A stretch of 64,000 bases of DNA from Cryptomeria japonica (lineage: Eukaryota > Streptophyta > Pinopsida > Cupressales > Cupressaceae): positions 687,822,583 to 687,886,582 of the forward strand of contig NC_081412.1 of the NCBI RefSeq assembly GCF_030272615.1, written 5' to 3'. Positions within the stretch are counted from its first letter, which is position 1, and the number at the start of each line of letters is the position of its first letter. A model generated the notes under the pieces. The model did not search any database. It was not told where the DNA came from and saw only the letters and a list, made by a program, of their open reading frames with translations. The position numbers and the translations under genes were made by a program. Of the stretch, positions 26,355 to 41,300 are shown piece by piece.

Positions 26355-29300
26355 TATGGCATTTGAGAAAGAGGATATCGAAATCAATAAATACTCCTCT
26401 TAACTGCCAAACAAAGAAGATAGTCAGAATTATAATTGAGATAAAATACATAGATATATAAAGAATAAAATTAGAATACATCTTGCATATTGAATTGTAA
26501 ATTGGACAAACATTTACACACATCACTTCTTACAGGGATTTTCTTTTGACTTGTAGCTGCATGCTGACATCAAAATCTCATGCCCCTCACAATTGTCAAA
26601 CCCTAAAGGCTCATTGATTCCCAGAAGTGTGTGAAAGAGTTATTTATTCCCATGGCATCATTTAGCATTTGCAAAGTGAACTTTCATTTCCTTCTTGCAT
26701 TCAATGACTATCTAAACTCTCTATAAAGACTACAAGCTGCTAAAATTGATCGCACTTCTTAATCAATCTCATGGAAAAGCTATCCACTCCACAATACAAA
26801 ATCCTATGTGGGACTAGCATTTCCACTTGTTCCAAAGATTGTTCAAGGTTTGCTTTCGGATCTATAACCATCTATATCTTTTCTCATGCGTTGTTTCAAC
26901 ATCTATAGGTTCCAAATGGTGCACTAAACCATAGTCCTTGTGCTTTTATAACTGAAATTTGCTTTGAATGATTAAGGTTTCCTTCATGAGTTCACTTGAG
27001 TTCCTTGGGGTTTTTCACATTACAGGGTTCTTGTGTTCGCCTTGCGATACTTATCAAATTGTTTTGTGTTTTCAGAACCTTGCCGAAGTCCTTATCCTCA
27101 CCCTTGTGATTTTTGCTCTATTACAGTTTACCCTTGAAACCCCACATTTGCCCATTACAATAGACTTTTGAATTTTGCAAGTGTTACATGCCTGCAATCA
27201 AACCCCAAAACCCCACATCTTCACATGCATTCAAATTTTTTCATCTTTACAAATTGATTTGTAACTGCTACATAGCTGTATCAATTGCCCAAATCCCCAC
27301 CTATCCATCCCTTCAAGAGTTCCAACTAATGCAGTCTCCTATTAGGTACCTGCAACAGGTAGCCAACTCAGGCAACTATACTAACTAAACCAAAACACAT
27401 TCTTATTTCTCAAATTTGAATTACAACTTTGCTCTTACACATAAATAGCCTAACAGTCCTATGAAGACAAATCCTTAAAGAAAAATTTAACAATGAAAAC
27501 ATGTGATTGATCAACCTAATTTAAAATTACCCTCAAATAAGGATCACAGACCTCATTGGCTTCTCCAGTTCTTTTTGTTATGGAATAGTCACAACACCCA
27601 AAAATAACCGGCCATCTCCATCTTTCTACCCACTCCAGAATATAATCTCCACTTTTGAAATCATCATTTCAAATTGCCGTGTTGCTCTTTTATTTTACTA
27701 GGCATCAATCTGGAATGGTCTTCCTTCAAGTCATATTTGGACTCACTTAATAGGCTCTGCCAGAATCAAGCCACCGAACAAATCATGAATATCAAATAAA
27801 TATGAAGCAATCATGTGTTGTCAACTTGCCAAAGAATGGGCATAATAAATAGCTTTATTTTTTAACTTGACCGCCCAATTAAGGATAGGGCATGAAAATT
27901 AAAGGCCCACAACTCCTTAGTACAAGTAGTGACTGTCCAACCATCATCAGAAATCAAAAACAGTAAGCAAAAGAAGTTAGCAATCAACTGATCAGCTGAG
28001 GTAACTGCCACTGGAATGTTCAGAGCATTATTCACAATTTCAGTAATGCCTGATAAGAGGCAAGAATAGATAATTTCCCTACCAAATGGGGCTCAGGTTA
28101 AAAAGAATCCAATCAAAGCCAACCTCAAATAGGCTTAACTTTAACCATCCCACGACCAACAAAGGAGCAGTTGCTTCAAATTTGAACAGAGGAGACCATC
28201 AACTTAACTTGCAACTACAAATAGAAAACAAGGAAAGAAGACGACCAAAATTGAGAAGGAATTTTTTTGGATGAACAGAATTGCCTTCAACCCAGATACT
28301 CCTGCATCACAAACTTTCCAAGCAATCTTGTAAATCCTGCCAAACTGCAGCAAAAGCCCAAAACCCTGCAATTTGCTAAAATCTAAACTTTTGACCTTCC
28401 CAAGCAACTCAAACCAAGCATACACCAAAAGCCTGAAAGCCCACCTAATTGAAAATTGGAGTTGCTTTTCTCCTATTCTATTAAACCAAAGGATTTCTGG
28501 GCCCATGAAATTTTCATAAAAGATGAAATACAAGTTCACAAGGTTTGTTCCCCCTTCTACGATCCTCTCAGACCTAGGGCAAATCTCAGATAAAGATTAA
28601 GGCCATGTGAGCCTAACAAAATTTCAGAGGATGGAATAAACAAAGACGACAGGACCTATGGCTAGAAACCTTGTTGCTTGTGGCATCATAGAGGCAATAG
28701 TTTTTCCTATGTTTGTCTAAACTCATCTTTCCAGAGCTTGTCATGACCTATACAAACTTCTACAATCTAGACACCAGGGAAATCAAGAATTCTTTGAATC
28801 ACACTATCCTCCAAATTATGCCTGAATATATTAAGATGTTGAAGATTCCTACACATGAAGGATATGCCCAGATAAAAATAGCCTGCTCTAGGAAGTTCTT
28901 TTAGGAGATTTCAAACCAATGCAATAAACAAGAACTGGCTAGAGAAAGCAAGAATAGCTACAACTAACGTACCCAAAGTGCTCTACAGAAGTGAATTATA
29001 TAAGGAAATTGGTAACATGATCAACTTGGTAAACAAAATTTTCAGAAATCCAAATGCCAAGGAATTTCATTCATGGATATTCAAGTTCAGAGCCAAAATC
29101 TTAGAAGGAAAAGAATTCATTGATAGGACAACTCTATTTAGCAGTGATTTACATAACCAATTAGTCGAAATTAGAGGGTCCAAGTGCTCTTATATGATTT
29201 CATATCTTGTATATTATATTGCTAGGAGATTGTCCTTCTCGATCTAAAACGAGGAAGTGTCATGGGTGTAGGACAAGAAAGTTTATGAACATTAAAGTCA

Positions 29301-32300
29301 AAAAATACCAAAAATACTTTACAAGTGTAAATGATGCCTTTGTGTTCTTCATTATAAGGATGCTGGAAAACAAACTCAATTGGCATATGTCAATACAAGC
29401 AAATGCAGTCATTGCCTTGTGGGGAAATTGGTTTATCCAATTCCCTATGTTCTCATATACTAGAATTGGTGGCTTCATTGGATCCCCATACATATTGCCC
29501 AAAAATGTTATCGATAGATTGGTATTATTAGATTTATTCCAATAGTTAAATGTTATTCAAAAAACCTAAACAAGTAAACATAAGCGAGGCATACAAATTT
29601 CCTCTTACTGTTGATAACTCACCTATCCATCTTATGCAAACACAAAATGTGCAAAACCAAAACTAGCATTGGTAACTATTCATCCTTTCAAATCAAGGCT
29701 TACATTTGATCAACGAGGTTTTATGGAGAAGATGGTAGGATTAGCCTATGCAAATTGTAGACATGTAAAATTGTCCTTTAATTAAATAAACATTTATTAT
29801 TTATTTAATTATTTTATCCTAATGTCCACTATTAATTATTTAATTAATTCATTAGCCTCTTCTTTCTAATTTAAATAAATATTTATTATTTATTTAATCC
29901 CATCCCTCTTTCCCAAATTTAAATAAGTATTTTATTTATTTAATTTATGTGGCTTTTCTTCTATTAACTAACTAAATACTTTTATTTATTTAATTAATAT
30001 ATTTACCTTTTTCTTCTTATCCACGTGACAAAACGTCTCCCTAAGTTACCTACTCCTTAATCTAGCCCTTTATTACAATTTAACCTCTTCATCCTATTCA
30101 TTCTTATCCTTCACCCTTCCACCTCTTAATCATCTTTACCTACCCTCAAATCCTATTGAGTCTCTTTCACCTATGTGATCTTGGCCATTCATAATCCCAC
30201 CTCTTAATCTAAACCTCTTTTAATCCCATCCATTTTGTCATCCATTTTGTCATCCATAATCACGCAATCATGCTGACATTCTATCAAATTCATTCTAGCA
30301 ATACATCATGACACTTTTAGCCATACATCATCACAACCACATCCATTCTTCCTTGAACTCTTGTGCAAGTGAATACAAATCTAAGAGCAAAATCATCAAT
30401 GCAAGATCATGGAGGATGGGAGAACAATGGAGACAAGCCTACTAGACATGTTAAGGTATACTTTGTTTGATTTCATTAGTATTTAGATGTTTGATAGATT
30501 CTTCATTGATGCTGAATTAGTTTGTAGACCTAGGGTTTAGTTGGATCTTAATTAGGGTTTACATATAGGTTTAAATTCAGCATAAGCACATACAAATTGA
30601 GTCTTGAACAATTTTGGGCTGATTGTGATGATGAAGTCTAAAGGAGGGATTATTCCAAGTTAATAGCTTTCCAAGTACACTCTTTTGGAATCAACAAAGT
30701 GCCTGATGATATAACAGATGATGGCAATGTTATAAATCCTACACATGAAGAACAACAAATATTTGACCAACCTATTCCAAGGATTAATTGGTAATTGTTG
30801 GAGTATAAATCAATTGAAGATATAACTCAACGTGTGGTTAAAAGAAGTTTGACATGGTTAGAGACAAAAATGAACAAGCTAAAGGAAGCAAAAGGAGAAT
30901 TGCATAAGAAGAGAGTAAAGGAGACTCTTAAGAAAAAAAAGGTTTCCTTCTATATTTACGACTCAATAAACTTAGGTGATATTAGACAAAGTGGTGAATA
31001 TTGAAGATTTAGAACAAGAGCCTTTTGATGATATAGAAAAAACAGTAAATAAAAAGAAGCCTAAAATAAAAATTATGTTCTCTGGTGGCACATACTAAAG
31101 TGACAATATTCAAAACTTAGTGCCTCCTCATCTCCACCAAAAACTCCTTCCCCTCCACCTTCACCTCAAAAAACCTCATCTACTAGTGAGCAACCTCCTT
31201 CACTTGCCAAGGATCTGACTTGGTCCATAATTCTCCCTCTCTTCCAAAAACTCCTCCACCTAGATAACCTCCTCTTTCCATAATCCTATATCTAGTGGTA
31301 AGATTGCCCCTGGCAAATGGTAGTGTCCCCGGGAATTCCCCTACTATTCTAAAGGGGGGTGGGTGGGAGGCCCTTAAAATAGTAGGGAGTTGATGTGTCA
31401 AAATGAGAGGTAATATGTACCACATGAGCGGAAACTTTTGCGCTCCCTCCATTATTCTAGTAGGTAGATAAACAGGGATGGGTGGTGTTGACGTGTTTTT
31501 TATGACAGCGCCTAACACAGAATAAAGTTACCAATGGTCACCTTACTCTCTCTTGATCAAAGTGCAATTGTGTGCTAAGATTGCAGGAAGATTAGACAAT
31601 TGACTCCAAGGTTCCTATGTGCAACAGACGAGACTCAATTGGATGATGTGATATACTGGTAATCCAAGGGGCCTTACGTTTGGATCGTTCTTTCATCTCT
31701 TTGCTATGGTTGGAACTCCATCATCGGATATAGCAATTTTGTGATGCTTCTACTTAAATTGAAATGAACTGAAAATAAAAGGGAAAGCGTTAGACGGTCT
31801 AAATCTACTCCTAAGTGCAGCAATATCAATAGATAGTGCTCTAGTGGACGAACTCCAAATAAACCAAGCTCTGCTTCGCCAAGTTTAACTACAACTCCGC
31901 AAGAATCGATGCAATCTTTTGAGGATGTTGAAGGATTTTCACATTGAGAAAGTGCATTTGAATAACCAACACGAAACAATCCAAATGACTATTCACAATC
32001 GAACTTAGCATAAATTTTGGGGTTCAGGCTAACTTTATACTACAACTTACAATCAGCAAGATGCAAAAAGTATGAACCATGGAAATTCATCAAACACCAT
32101 TACATTCTCCATTGAAATCAAAGCACTTTATCTAACAACTGAGAAAATAAAATTCTACTCTAAGTGAGGAAGGTGAAACCATGCAAGTTTTGAAAAAATA
32201 ACTTAAGTGGACACCATCAAAGAACAAAGTTTCACTGTTATTATCTCAAAAAATTATCGCAACAATTTCATACAAATCTCCCTCCTCTACAAATGAGGGG

Positions 32301-35300
32301 GGTCACCCATTTATATAGGCTCCATGCCTTGAGGACACATGCAAACCCTAATTAGGGTTTTCCCAAAAAGATTCCCCACACATGATGCAACAAGGTGGGA
32401 ATCAACAATTAATGACCCATCATGGCCATATACGATTAATTTTTCGTGCCCAAAATGGCATCCATTGTGCATTAAATGCACCACTTCTTTCAAATTCGTC
32501 CAATGTGTAATAAATGCTCTATTATCTCCTGAATACGATAGTTACATGTGAAAGATGCTCCACCACTGCATTAAGTACGACGACTGCCATGCAATGAATT
32601 AGCCGCCACCATGGTCAAATATTCCGGCAATGAATGTGCCACTATGCCTTCACGCGACGGCTACATGCAAAAAGATGCTCCATTGACTCAACATGCGCTA
32701 ACCCAACTCCCAGTTGACGAGAAACACTTGGAGAGAGAAAACTTCAGGAGAGATCCATGAAAAAAAATTAAGTTTTTCGAACTTTCCTTTCCCTAGAGGA
32801 GATTTTTTAATGATTTCCACCATCTCCTATTTTTTAGGAGCTTTCCAAATATAGGGTTCGAGGTTCCAGGAAAGAAAATTATCTCTCGAATCCAAATCTC
32901 AAAGAGTTTTGAAATTTGGATGTGATTTGATGCTCGAAAATGGTTTTTTCAAAAATTTTCCCGGGGGGAAATTTCTTGTTCAGTTCATCCTTGATTCCTT
33001 CCTTGCCTTACAAATTTTATCTTCAATTAACCCTTGAGTGTGATTTCTTCCTTGATTGGAATTTCGTCTCGAAGGAAGAAATTTCCAACACTTAGCCAAA
33101 TTTTCACCTTTTCCAAGAATTTTGTAATGAAGGAAGGAATTTCCAACACTAAGTCAACTTTTCCACTTTCCTGGAATTCTGCCCTGAAGGAAGGAATTTC
33201 CAACACTTATTAAATTTTTCACCTTTTTGGGAATTTTGTCCTGAAGGAAGGAATTTCCAACACTCGTCAATTTTTCACCTTTTCTGGAATTCTTCACCTT
33301 GGGCGCATTTCTTCCTTGAGAAAGGAATTTTTTGAATTCTTGAAGTTTCCTTTTTGAAACTTGATTTTCACGTTCTGGTTCAAAACCTTAGGCACATTTC
33401 GAAACTAGAGAAGAAATTTTGGAAATTTGTTCCTTGAGGAAGGAATTTTTTGTTCTTTTTGAGTTCATCTTATCTCGAGGAGGCCCTTTCATCAGTTTGC
33501 CACATTTCCTATTTTTTAGGAATTTTCCACAAATTAGGGTTTTGGGTCCAAGAGATAGAAAATTCTCCTACGAATCCAAATCCGTAAAAACTTTGAAATT
33601 TGGATGAGATTTGATGTGTAAAAATGGATTTTTTAAAACTTTTCCCGAGGGGATTTTTTGCTTTTCAATCCATGACCCTCAATTTTCCTTGCCTCACACA
33701 ATTTTCATCTTGACTTGGGCGTGGAATCACAATCTTGGAGGAATTTCTATCTTCAAATTTTCCATGATTTCATCCTTTTGAACTTTCAATTTCATTACAT
33801 GGTGGAATTTTCAATGCATGTGGAATTTCCCTGACTATCTCAATTTGGCGCCCCTCTCTATGCATAGGCACTATTTCACTCAAGGCAAGGAATTTTCACT
33901 TTTTTCATCTTTCCTTGCCACCCTTGTTTTGGCGCCGTAACTCTTCCTTGGGCGCTGAATTACCATGGAGGAATTCCATCTTTTTTGAACTTTCCAAGGC
34001 AACATGAATTTGGTGCCTTCTCCTTGACATGGGCGTTGATTTGCTTGGAGGAAGGAATTTCGTGCTTTTGAAGTTTTCCAAGCCTAAGTAATTTTGGTGC
34101 CCTATTCCTGACTTGGGCACTATTTTCACTTGGTCAAGGAATTTGGCATTTTTAAAACTTTCCATGACTTAGTCATTTTGGTGCTCTATTCCTGACTTGG
34201 GTGCTATTTTCACTTGGTCAAGGAATTCTTCATTTTTCTTATTTTCGATACCTTACTCATTTTGGGAATTGAAGTGATTTCCATGGGAGACTTAGAAGAT
34301 TTTCCATGCTTTCCCCTTCTGGAATGGATGTCCATACTTAGCCATTTTTTGATCCATTTAGCCTGCTCTTTGACCTTCTGGATTTAGGAGTGTTCAGGAA
34401 TGCTCAATCTTCAGTATCTGCCTGCGAGGAACCTGCCAAAAATAGACTTTTCAAAAATAGAGTGTTTCAAAATGTCAGTTGGGGCAAAACAGGACCCAGG
34501 GACACTTACTAAAAATAGAAACTTACTAAAAATAGTAACTTTGATTTTTAGCAAAATTAGACCAATCCGGGAGGTAGTGAAATCCCTAAAAAATAGGAAC
34601 TTTCTAAAAAATAGAAAGTTGCTCAGAATTCGCTCAAATTTCATGTGCACGTTCCTTAAAGGGCCATGATTCCCATGCAACATTCAATTTTTCCAAAACT
34701 GTAAAAGAAATGCCTCAAATTCAAGTTTGAAGGTCAAAACCTTACAACAAACAAAATAGGCTCCAAACTTAAGCAAATTTGCTCAAACGAGTTGCAGACT
34801 TGATCAAACTGACCCCCAAACACTTGCAAAGTGAGGAGATTGACGAGATTGCCACGAAAAGACCCAACAAACCAAAGCCAAAAGACCAAGAGGACCTAAA
34901 AAGTAGGGGGTCCCCATTTGCAATGGGACGATGTGTAAAAACATCACAACAGGTGGGAAGGGGCCCTACAACTAGAATCTCCAACCAACCCTACTATTCT
35001 AAAGGGCAAACCTGGAGCTATTATAGTTGTTTGCCTAGTTTTAGTGTTGGTGAATTGGATGGTGGGGTGAACGAGACGCAGGATGGTGGGTGACATCAAG
35101 AGATTGGGTGGTTGGGTGAACAATACATGGGATGGGGTGAACCGGACATTAATTCATAGGATTTATTAATGCTTATTCTAGGAAGCTTATTAATTAACCT
35201 GCTAAGGTATATGTCATTGTTGGGTTGGGAATAGCCCTTGGGGAGTGGGAGGGAGCAATTTATCTTCGACTAGTGGCACTAAATAAATAGAATCTACTGC

Positions 35301-38300
35301 AACAAAAGGCTCCACGAATTGATGTGGAGAAGGAGGCCTTCATCAGCATTTATTCCTGACCGTACATGCTACAAGATTGAATTATGAGTCGGAGGCATGC
35401 CCATCTGCGCTAGTCACCACTGCTTTCCAAAACTCCTCCGCCTCCTACGAGATCTCCATCTCCTCCACCTCAAGAGTCTCCAAAGATGACTCCTCAGAAA
35501 TCACCTTATCTACCAAGCCCTCATCAAAGCAAAGTCCTCTAAAGGAACAAATTGAAATAGAGGCTATTACACAAGAAGATTCTTCTATCCCTAATGCTCC
35601 AATATGGCTCAACCATGTACATAAGAAAAGGAAGAGTCACAAAGCTTTTGGTGGAAGATTTTTCAAATTTTACATTTTTCTTTGCACAACTGCCTCCACC
35701 AAAGAAGGCTAAGGCAAGATCATTCATCACCGTCAATGCTTTGTGTGACGAGGAAATAGAAATCCAAATATTCGATTGTTAAGTTACTAAAGAAGCACTT
35801 AAGAAATGGACAAGAGAAGGTATCAAAGAAAATGTGAAATTTACCATTGATATAATGATCCAAAAGATGGATAAGGACAAGGCAACTAAAGAGTAATTAA
35901 AATAAAGGTAGAGCAATTAACATACTACATGCAGTATTTAGTGAGCCCCATTTAGTCCTCTTCGGTACTAACTCCTTCATTTATTAATGTTGTGGATAAA
36001 GATATGCCTCCTACTAGTGAGATTGGACATATAGAAAAGGCCACTAAGTCTTAAACTAAAGACTTAATTACACTTGGATCCAAGCTCATTGATGATGTTT
36101 TGTTTTATGTCATAAAATCCAAGATTCACTAAATTCCGCCAATGATTTGGTGGAGAATTCAGCAAGGAGTTGCATGAACTAGAGCAGATTTTCACACATA
36201 TCCAAGAAATGGCTGTAGTTGATTCTAACATCCTCCTTATTTCAAAAGGAATTTTTTACTTTCACACATATCCATGAAATGGCCGGAGTTGATTCTAATG
36301 TCCTTGTTTCAAAATGAATTTTTGATGGAATAGATCTTTCTCTATATATTGAATGGAAGGAAGTCATTCAATGGAGAATTGAAATTTGGCTCACAAGGTC
36401 TTGGGGATATTTAAGGATTCATTAGAAAGATCACATGCACTTTTTAAGATGATTAAATTGTAATGTCCCCATTTTTGGAGAAGAATTAATTTAATTAGTT
36501 AAGTTGTCCAAATTATTATTATTTTATATGGATAGCTTAATTAATAATATTAAGTTAATTATTTATAAAGTTATCAAATAAATTAAAAAATTAAAAGATG
36601 ACTTTATATTTAATTAATTTATTAAAGTGACTAATTAAATATTATTTCATAAAGTCACTTCTAGAAGCTTCTAGATGTTGGGGTGAAAAAGTATAAAAGG
36701 AAATCAAGATGAAGCTTCAAGGCATACTTGGAGTTGATAATTGAAATTGATTTTTGTAGAACCGAGAGGTGTCTGCAGATCATAGTCTTTGGGAACGAAA
36801 ACTCCCATAGATTGCATAACTGAGGGAGTGGAAGATCTCTCGAGGGGTTGCATTGAGGAGTTGATATTTCAGTCATCTCAATTGAGCTTTCATTAGTGGC
36901 CAAAGGCCAATTTACTTGGGCTTACATTGAAGATATTTTTGGAAGACACATTCAGCTTCATAGAATTTTTTATCAGCATTGTGGGAGGAATTGGCCGATT
37001 TTGTAGAAGCATTTGGAAGAGCTTTGTGGTGATTTCAGGTGTAAATCTCAGTTCTGAAGCATAATCAGATCAGACCCTCATTTCCACGATTTGCTCTTAT
37101 TCCATCTTTGGAGCCTCACATCAAAGTTTGGAGGACAGCGTTAGCAAAGGGGGTGAAAGGCGATTCCTTTGGAGCATTGTGAAGGAGTCATAAGAAGAGT
37201 TCAGTGTCCCAATCAATCTGAGAACAAATTGTATCAGACCGTTATTTTCCACGATTTGGTTCATAGACTCTTACCTTTGCATCGGATTTGACTTTTGGCA
37301 TTAGCAATTTGTTTGGGGAAGGATAGCGATCCTTTTAAGAGTTAAGGGGAAGAGTTTGGCACTGGAATATAATAATTCTCAGATCTTCATGACAGCAGCA
37401 GGGGGGGTTTGCAAAAAGGGTCGATTTTGATCATTGGAGGCTCAAGATTGGTCATAATGCTTGCTTATTCAAATAAACAAGTTTGGCGATTCTTTTGAAG
37501 CATTGTGGAGGAGTATTCAAGTGTGAATCAGTGATCAACCAGGTCTGAAGACAAAACATACCAGACCTTTATTTCCTGCAAATTTGCTCATTACTCCTCT
37601 TTTTGGCATCCAACTTCATCATAGGAGATAAGCGTTCAACTAGGGAGGAGAAGGCGATTATTTCCAGAGGTTTTGCCAAGGGTTTAGAAGCTGTTCACAA
37701 TATATTTTCAGACCTCCATTGCTACAGCAGGGGCAATTTTGTTACTGGTTCGATTTGGTAAGAGGAGGCACCTAAAATTGGGGATATTAATTGCTTCTTC
37801 AGACTCCAAGCTAGGCAACTTCAAATCAGGTTTCTTTGGTATCATTTCTTGTACTTGCAGTTGTTTGATTAAAGCCTATGGTTGTCCATTGTCTTCAGCA
37901 TTACTGAATAATAAATGTAAGAGTTTGATCATTGATGGAGATATTGTATGCTGCCATTATCTTCGTAATAAGAAGAAACAAGGTTGCATTCCAAATATGT
38001 GGTTGTCTGAGGGTTCATGCTAAGTGTTTGTTATAATGACAGTTGACTGTACATGCATGATTTGTGTCAAACTTGGTATAGAACACTATCAATCAATTGT
38101 ATATGCATTCTTGGACATTGTACTATCAATGGTAGTCATTTGTAGTTGTTCTTTCATGATAAATGTATGTTTGTTGAACTCTACATCAAACTATAAATTT
38201 CTGAGACAGCAAGCAGCATAACACGCAAACCTCTTAAACCGCATAACACAGTTGGGACAGCAAAATATTCCTTGTTTTCAGTCATCGTAGGACAGGGGAT

Positions 38301-41300
38301 ATTACAAAAATTCCATCAACACAACAAATGTCTTGAAAGAGTGGCTGGAAAAAGTTATAAAGGATAAATCATATAAAGAGTTGAGATTTGAATTGTGTTC
38401 ATTGACAAGCTTGCAAAATTGAAAATATAATGCAAGGATTTTGAGAAGAAACTTTATAAGTGTCACGAAGTGCATCACAAGATACAGCATTTTTACATAT
38501 CCCGCAGCATGCACCACAAAGACTCTAGCAGTCCAAATCAAGACACAATTAATATAGCACTGGACAAATTGAGTTTGTATCAACAGTAGAAGCAAGGCCT
38601 AGAGAAAAAAACTAATAATGTCAAAGATAACGAAGGGAAGGATGCTCATTGATCAAAGATTGTGATGTTCAGATGTATGTCAAAATTGTAGCTGAAAACT
38701 AATATTTTAATATATTACTTATTTTGTTGTAATGACCCTTACTTTAAAGGCCACTAATAAACCCCAAATCTGAACTGAGACAATTTGTCAAACACTTGGC
38801 ATGCACTGAATTGTTTTGTTTGTGATGTAGTGTTTCAATATGATAGTTGTTTTGAGCATCAAGTACAATTGAGATAACAATACCAATATTGAAATGTAAC
38901 ACAATAAACAATAATGAAACTCTAAATATTCATGCAAGGACTTCAATGCTAATATATCATGAATTTCCCAAATTCTGATTGCATTGTTCAGTAGACTAAT
39001 TTTCTAAAAATGTATGACTGTTACAAACTCTTACACATGAGCACTGAATTTATGACAAGAGAATGTATAAACTATCACACATGAACAATGACCTTGCAAT
39101 GCACCTTCTCTACTATATCAATCCAACTACAAGATAGCAATGTCTGATTACAATGGACTGTTTTCTGAATACATATATGACTGTTACAACCGTGCACTTC
39201 TATCATAAAAATTGACAACAAAAACCATGCAATGGAACCTGGAAATCGCTCCTTGAACTCCGATTATGAAATGCTGATGAAAGGAGGACTGGACTGTCCC
39301 AAGAATGCCCTGCTGTCACTACCGTACTGTCCCTGCTGCAGGCCGTACCTGGGTCGTACTGTGCGGCTACAGTACCAAATTTTGAGCTGGGATGAATTCA
39401 AAACCCTTATTTACCAAATACAAGCCCTCAAATCAACCTTCAATTGAAATCCAACATGAAATGGCTGAGTACCATCTCCAATAACGCAACCCTTCAGAAG
39501 ATATTTCACTTCCTCAGTTATGCTAATCTAAGGGAGTTATCGTTCCCAAAGATCAATGATATTTGCAGACCTTCAAGCTCCACAAATGCTCAAGTAGATG
39601 CATTAGAGAAAATAGACTTCGATGCCAAATGAGAGACCCATGGGGTCTATTTATACACATAATAGAATCTTCTAGAAGCCTCTTAGTCTTTCTAGAAGTA
39701 TCCATAACTTTCTAGAAGTATCCATAATAGAATCTTCTAGAAGCCTCTTAGTCTTTCTAGAAGTATCCATGACTTTCTAGAAGTATCCATAATAGAATCT
39801 TCTAGAAGCCTCATTGCACTTTTTAGATAAAAAGTTACTTCATAAAATAAAAAGTGCACCTCAATAACATTTTGGCCCAAAATAAAAAGTAATAATAAAT
39901 ATAATGTCTCCAAGAGCATAATGAGCCATCCAATCACCAAATAAACGCCAAAATGACTCTCTCATCACAACCATCTGCCTACGAGAGTCTGGAATAGGCA
40001 AATCCACGTTAAGTGTCATGTCATACTAAAGAGGGGACATGACATTTGTCATCTTTTAATATTAATATTTCAAACAACCAAAAAGCCCATATTAATTTTG
40101 AATTATTATTATAATTCACAACCACCTTGTAGCTATAAAAAAATCAATATGCTTGGGAAATAAATCATCGTAAAGAACTTATAACAAATTTCAATCTTTC
40201 TGTGAACTTTATGTCTTTCATTGCATCTTTTCATATTTTGTCTCTGATTATTTGTTTTCTTGAATGTTCCCTTGTAGCTTGCAAATGTGATCACTAGCAG
40301 AGTAGTAAGGATATGTGTCTCCCACACCCAAGCATGCATCTCTCATGCCAAAGACAAGTATGTGGTTGAGACATCTCGAAACATTTTCACTTTTTTAAAA
40401 CTCTAAACCAAAAGCGTCTACAAAAAACCCTAATAATTTTTTTTAAAAACCTAATAATTATTTAAAATTTGTCTATTGTTGTTTCATTTAAAAAAACAAC
40501 ACGAGTTGCAACCACCAAAGGATTTGCAATTGTATTTTTCTAAGCCTCCAATGAATGGTTTGCAATTGTATTTTTCTAAGCCTCCAATGAATGGTTTGCA
40601 TCTTCCCATGAATAGGTTTAGCATGCAACAATAAGCCTCATGAAGTATCAAAAAACCATATTTTGGTACATAGTAAAAGCTTTGACAATTATTAAAAATA
40701 TTTCTATATTTCATTTTGTTTTCAATTTTCCCAGTCCAGGTATGAATCAAAAATCAGCCTGATGAGTCTTTGCTAAGTCTGAGTCTGAGTCTGAATCTGA
40801 GGCTTATAACTATGATTAGAATGCATGCACTTGAATGCTATGGAGGAGGTCGTGAGGATAGCCAAGCTTCTCAAGGAATATGTGCAGAATTGATGATTAC
40901 AGGAACAGACTGCAATCATGAAGCATAGTGCCAAGTGATATATACTTCATAAAGGGAAGTTATTCAAACCGCTCTGGTTTGCTCTCTTCTACTCTAGCTA
41001 CTGTCAAAGCTATATATATATAGTTGTCTAAGGTGTAGAGGAGCATCTCATAAAAAAAAAGCCGATGAATATGTCTGATATTTGTTTGCATGAACCATCT
41101 ACACTAGCATGGCATGTAGTGCAGAGGTTGTGATGAAGGCTGGAACTCTGGATATAGTGATAAAATCTTTGACTCTGTGACTCCAAGAATTCGCCCCTCG
41201 ACCTTCGTCTGCAATTAAATGGGGAACACTGGTACCCTTCACAGTGATTTTGCATTTCAGTAAGGCCTGCCATGAGTCTCCAATGGGAATCCAAGTCCCT

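Larger units (their letters stand above)
36459..38306 (+). mobile_element. Solo LTR, HSE-bearing family, copy 1
   Basis: This 1848-bp LTR begins TGTAATGTCCCC and ends GGGGATATTACA, near-perfect inverted termini. Flanks are taaat and aaaat (4 of 5 identical). It shares a GGGAACGAAAAC block and the GCATAACACGCAAAC block near its 3' end with copy 3 (41669-43283). No internal region or partner LTR adjoins it. Confidence 0.85.
38728..40044 (-). mobile_element. Solo LTR, HSE-bearing family, copy 2, perfect target duplication
   Basis: On the minus strand it begins TGTCATGTCCCC at 40044 and ends GGGTCATTACA at 38728 (1317 bp). Both sides carry tttgt (38723-38727 and 40045-40049). It shares the HSE-TATA arrangement and the TTTGGGAACGATAACTCCC block with the other copies. 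It contains three tandem HSE units. Confidence 0.88.
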
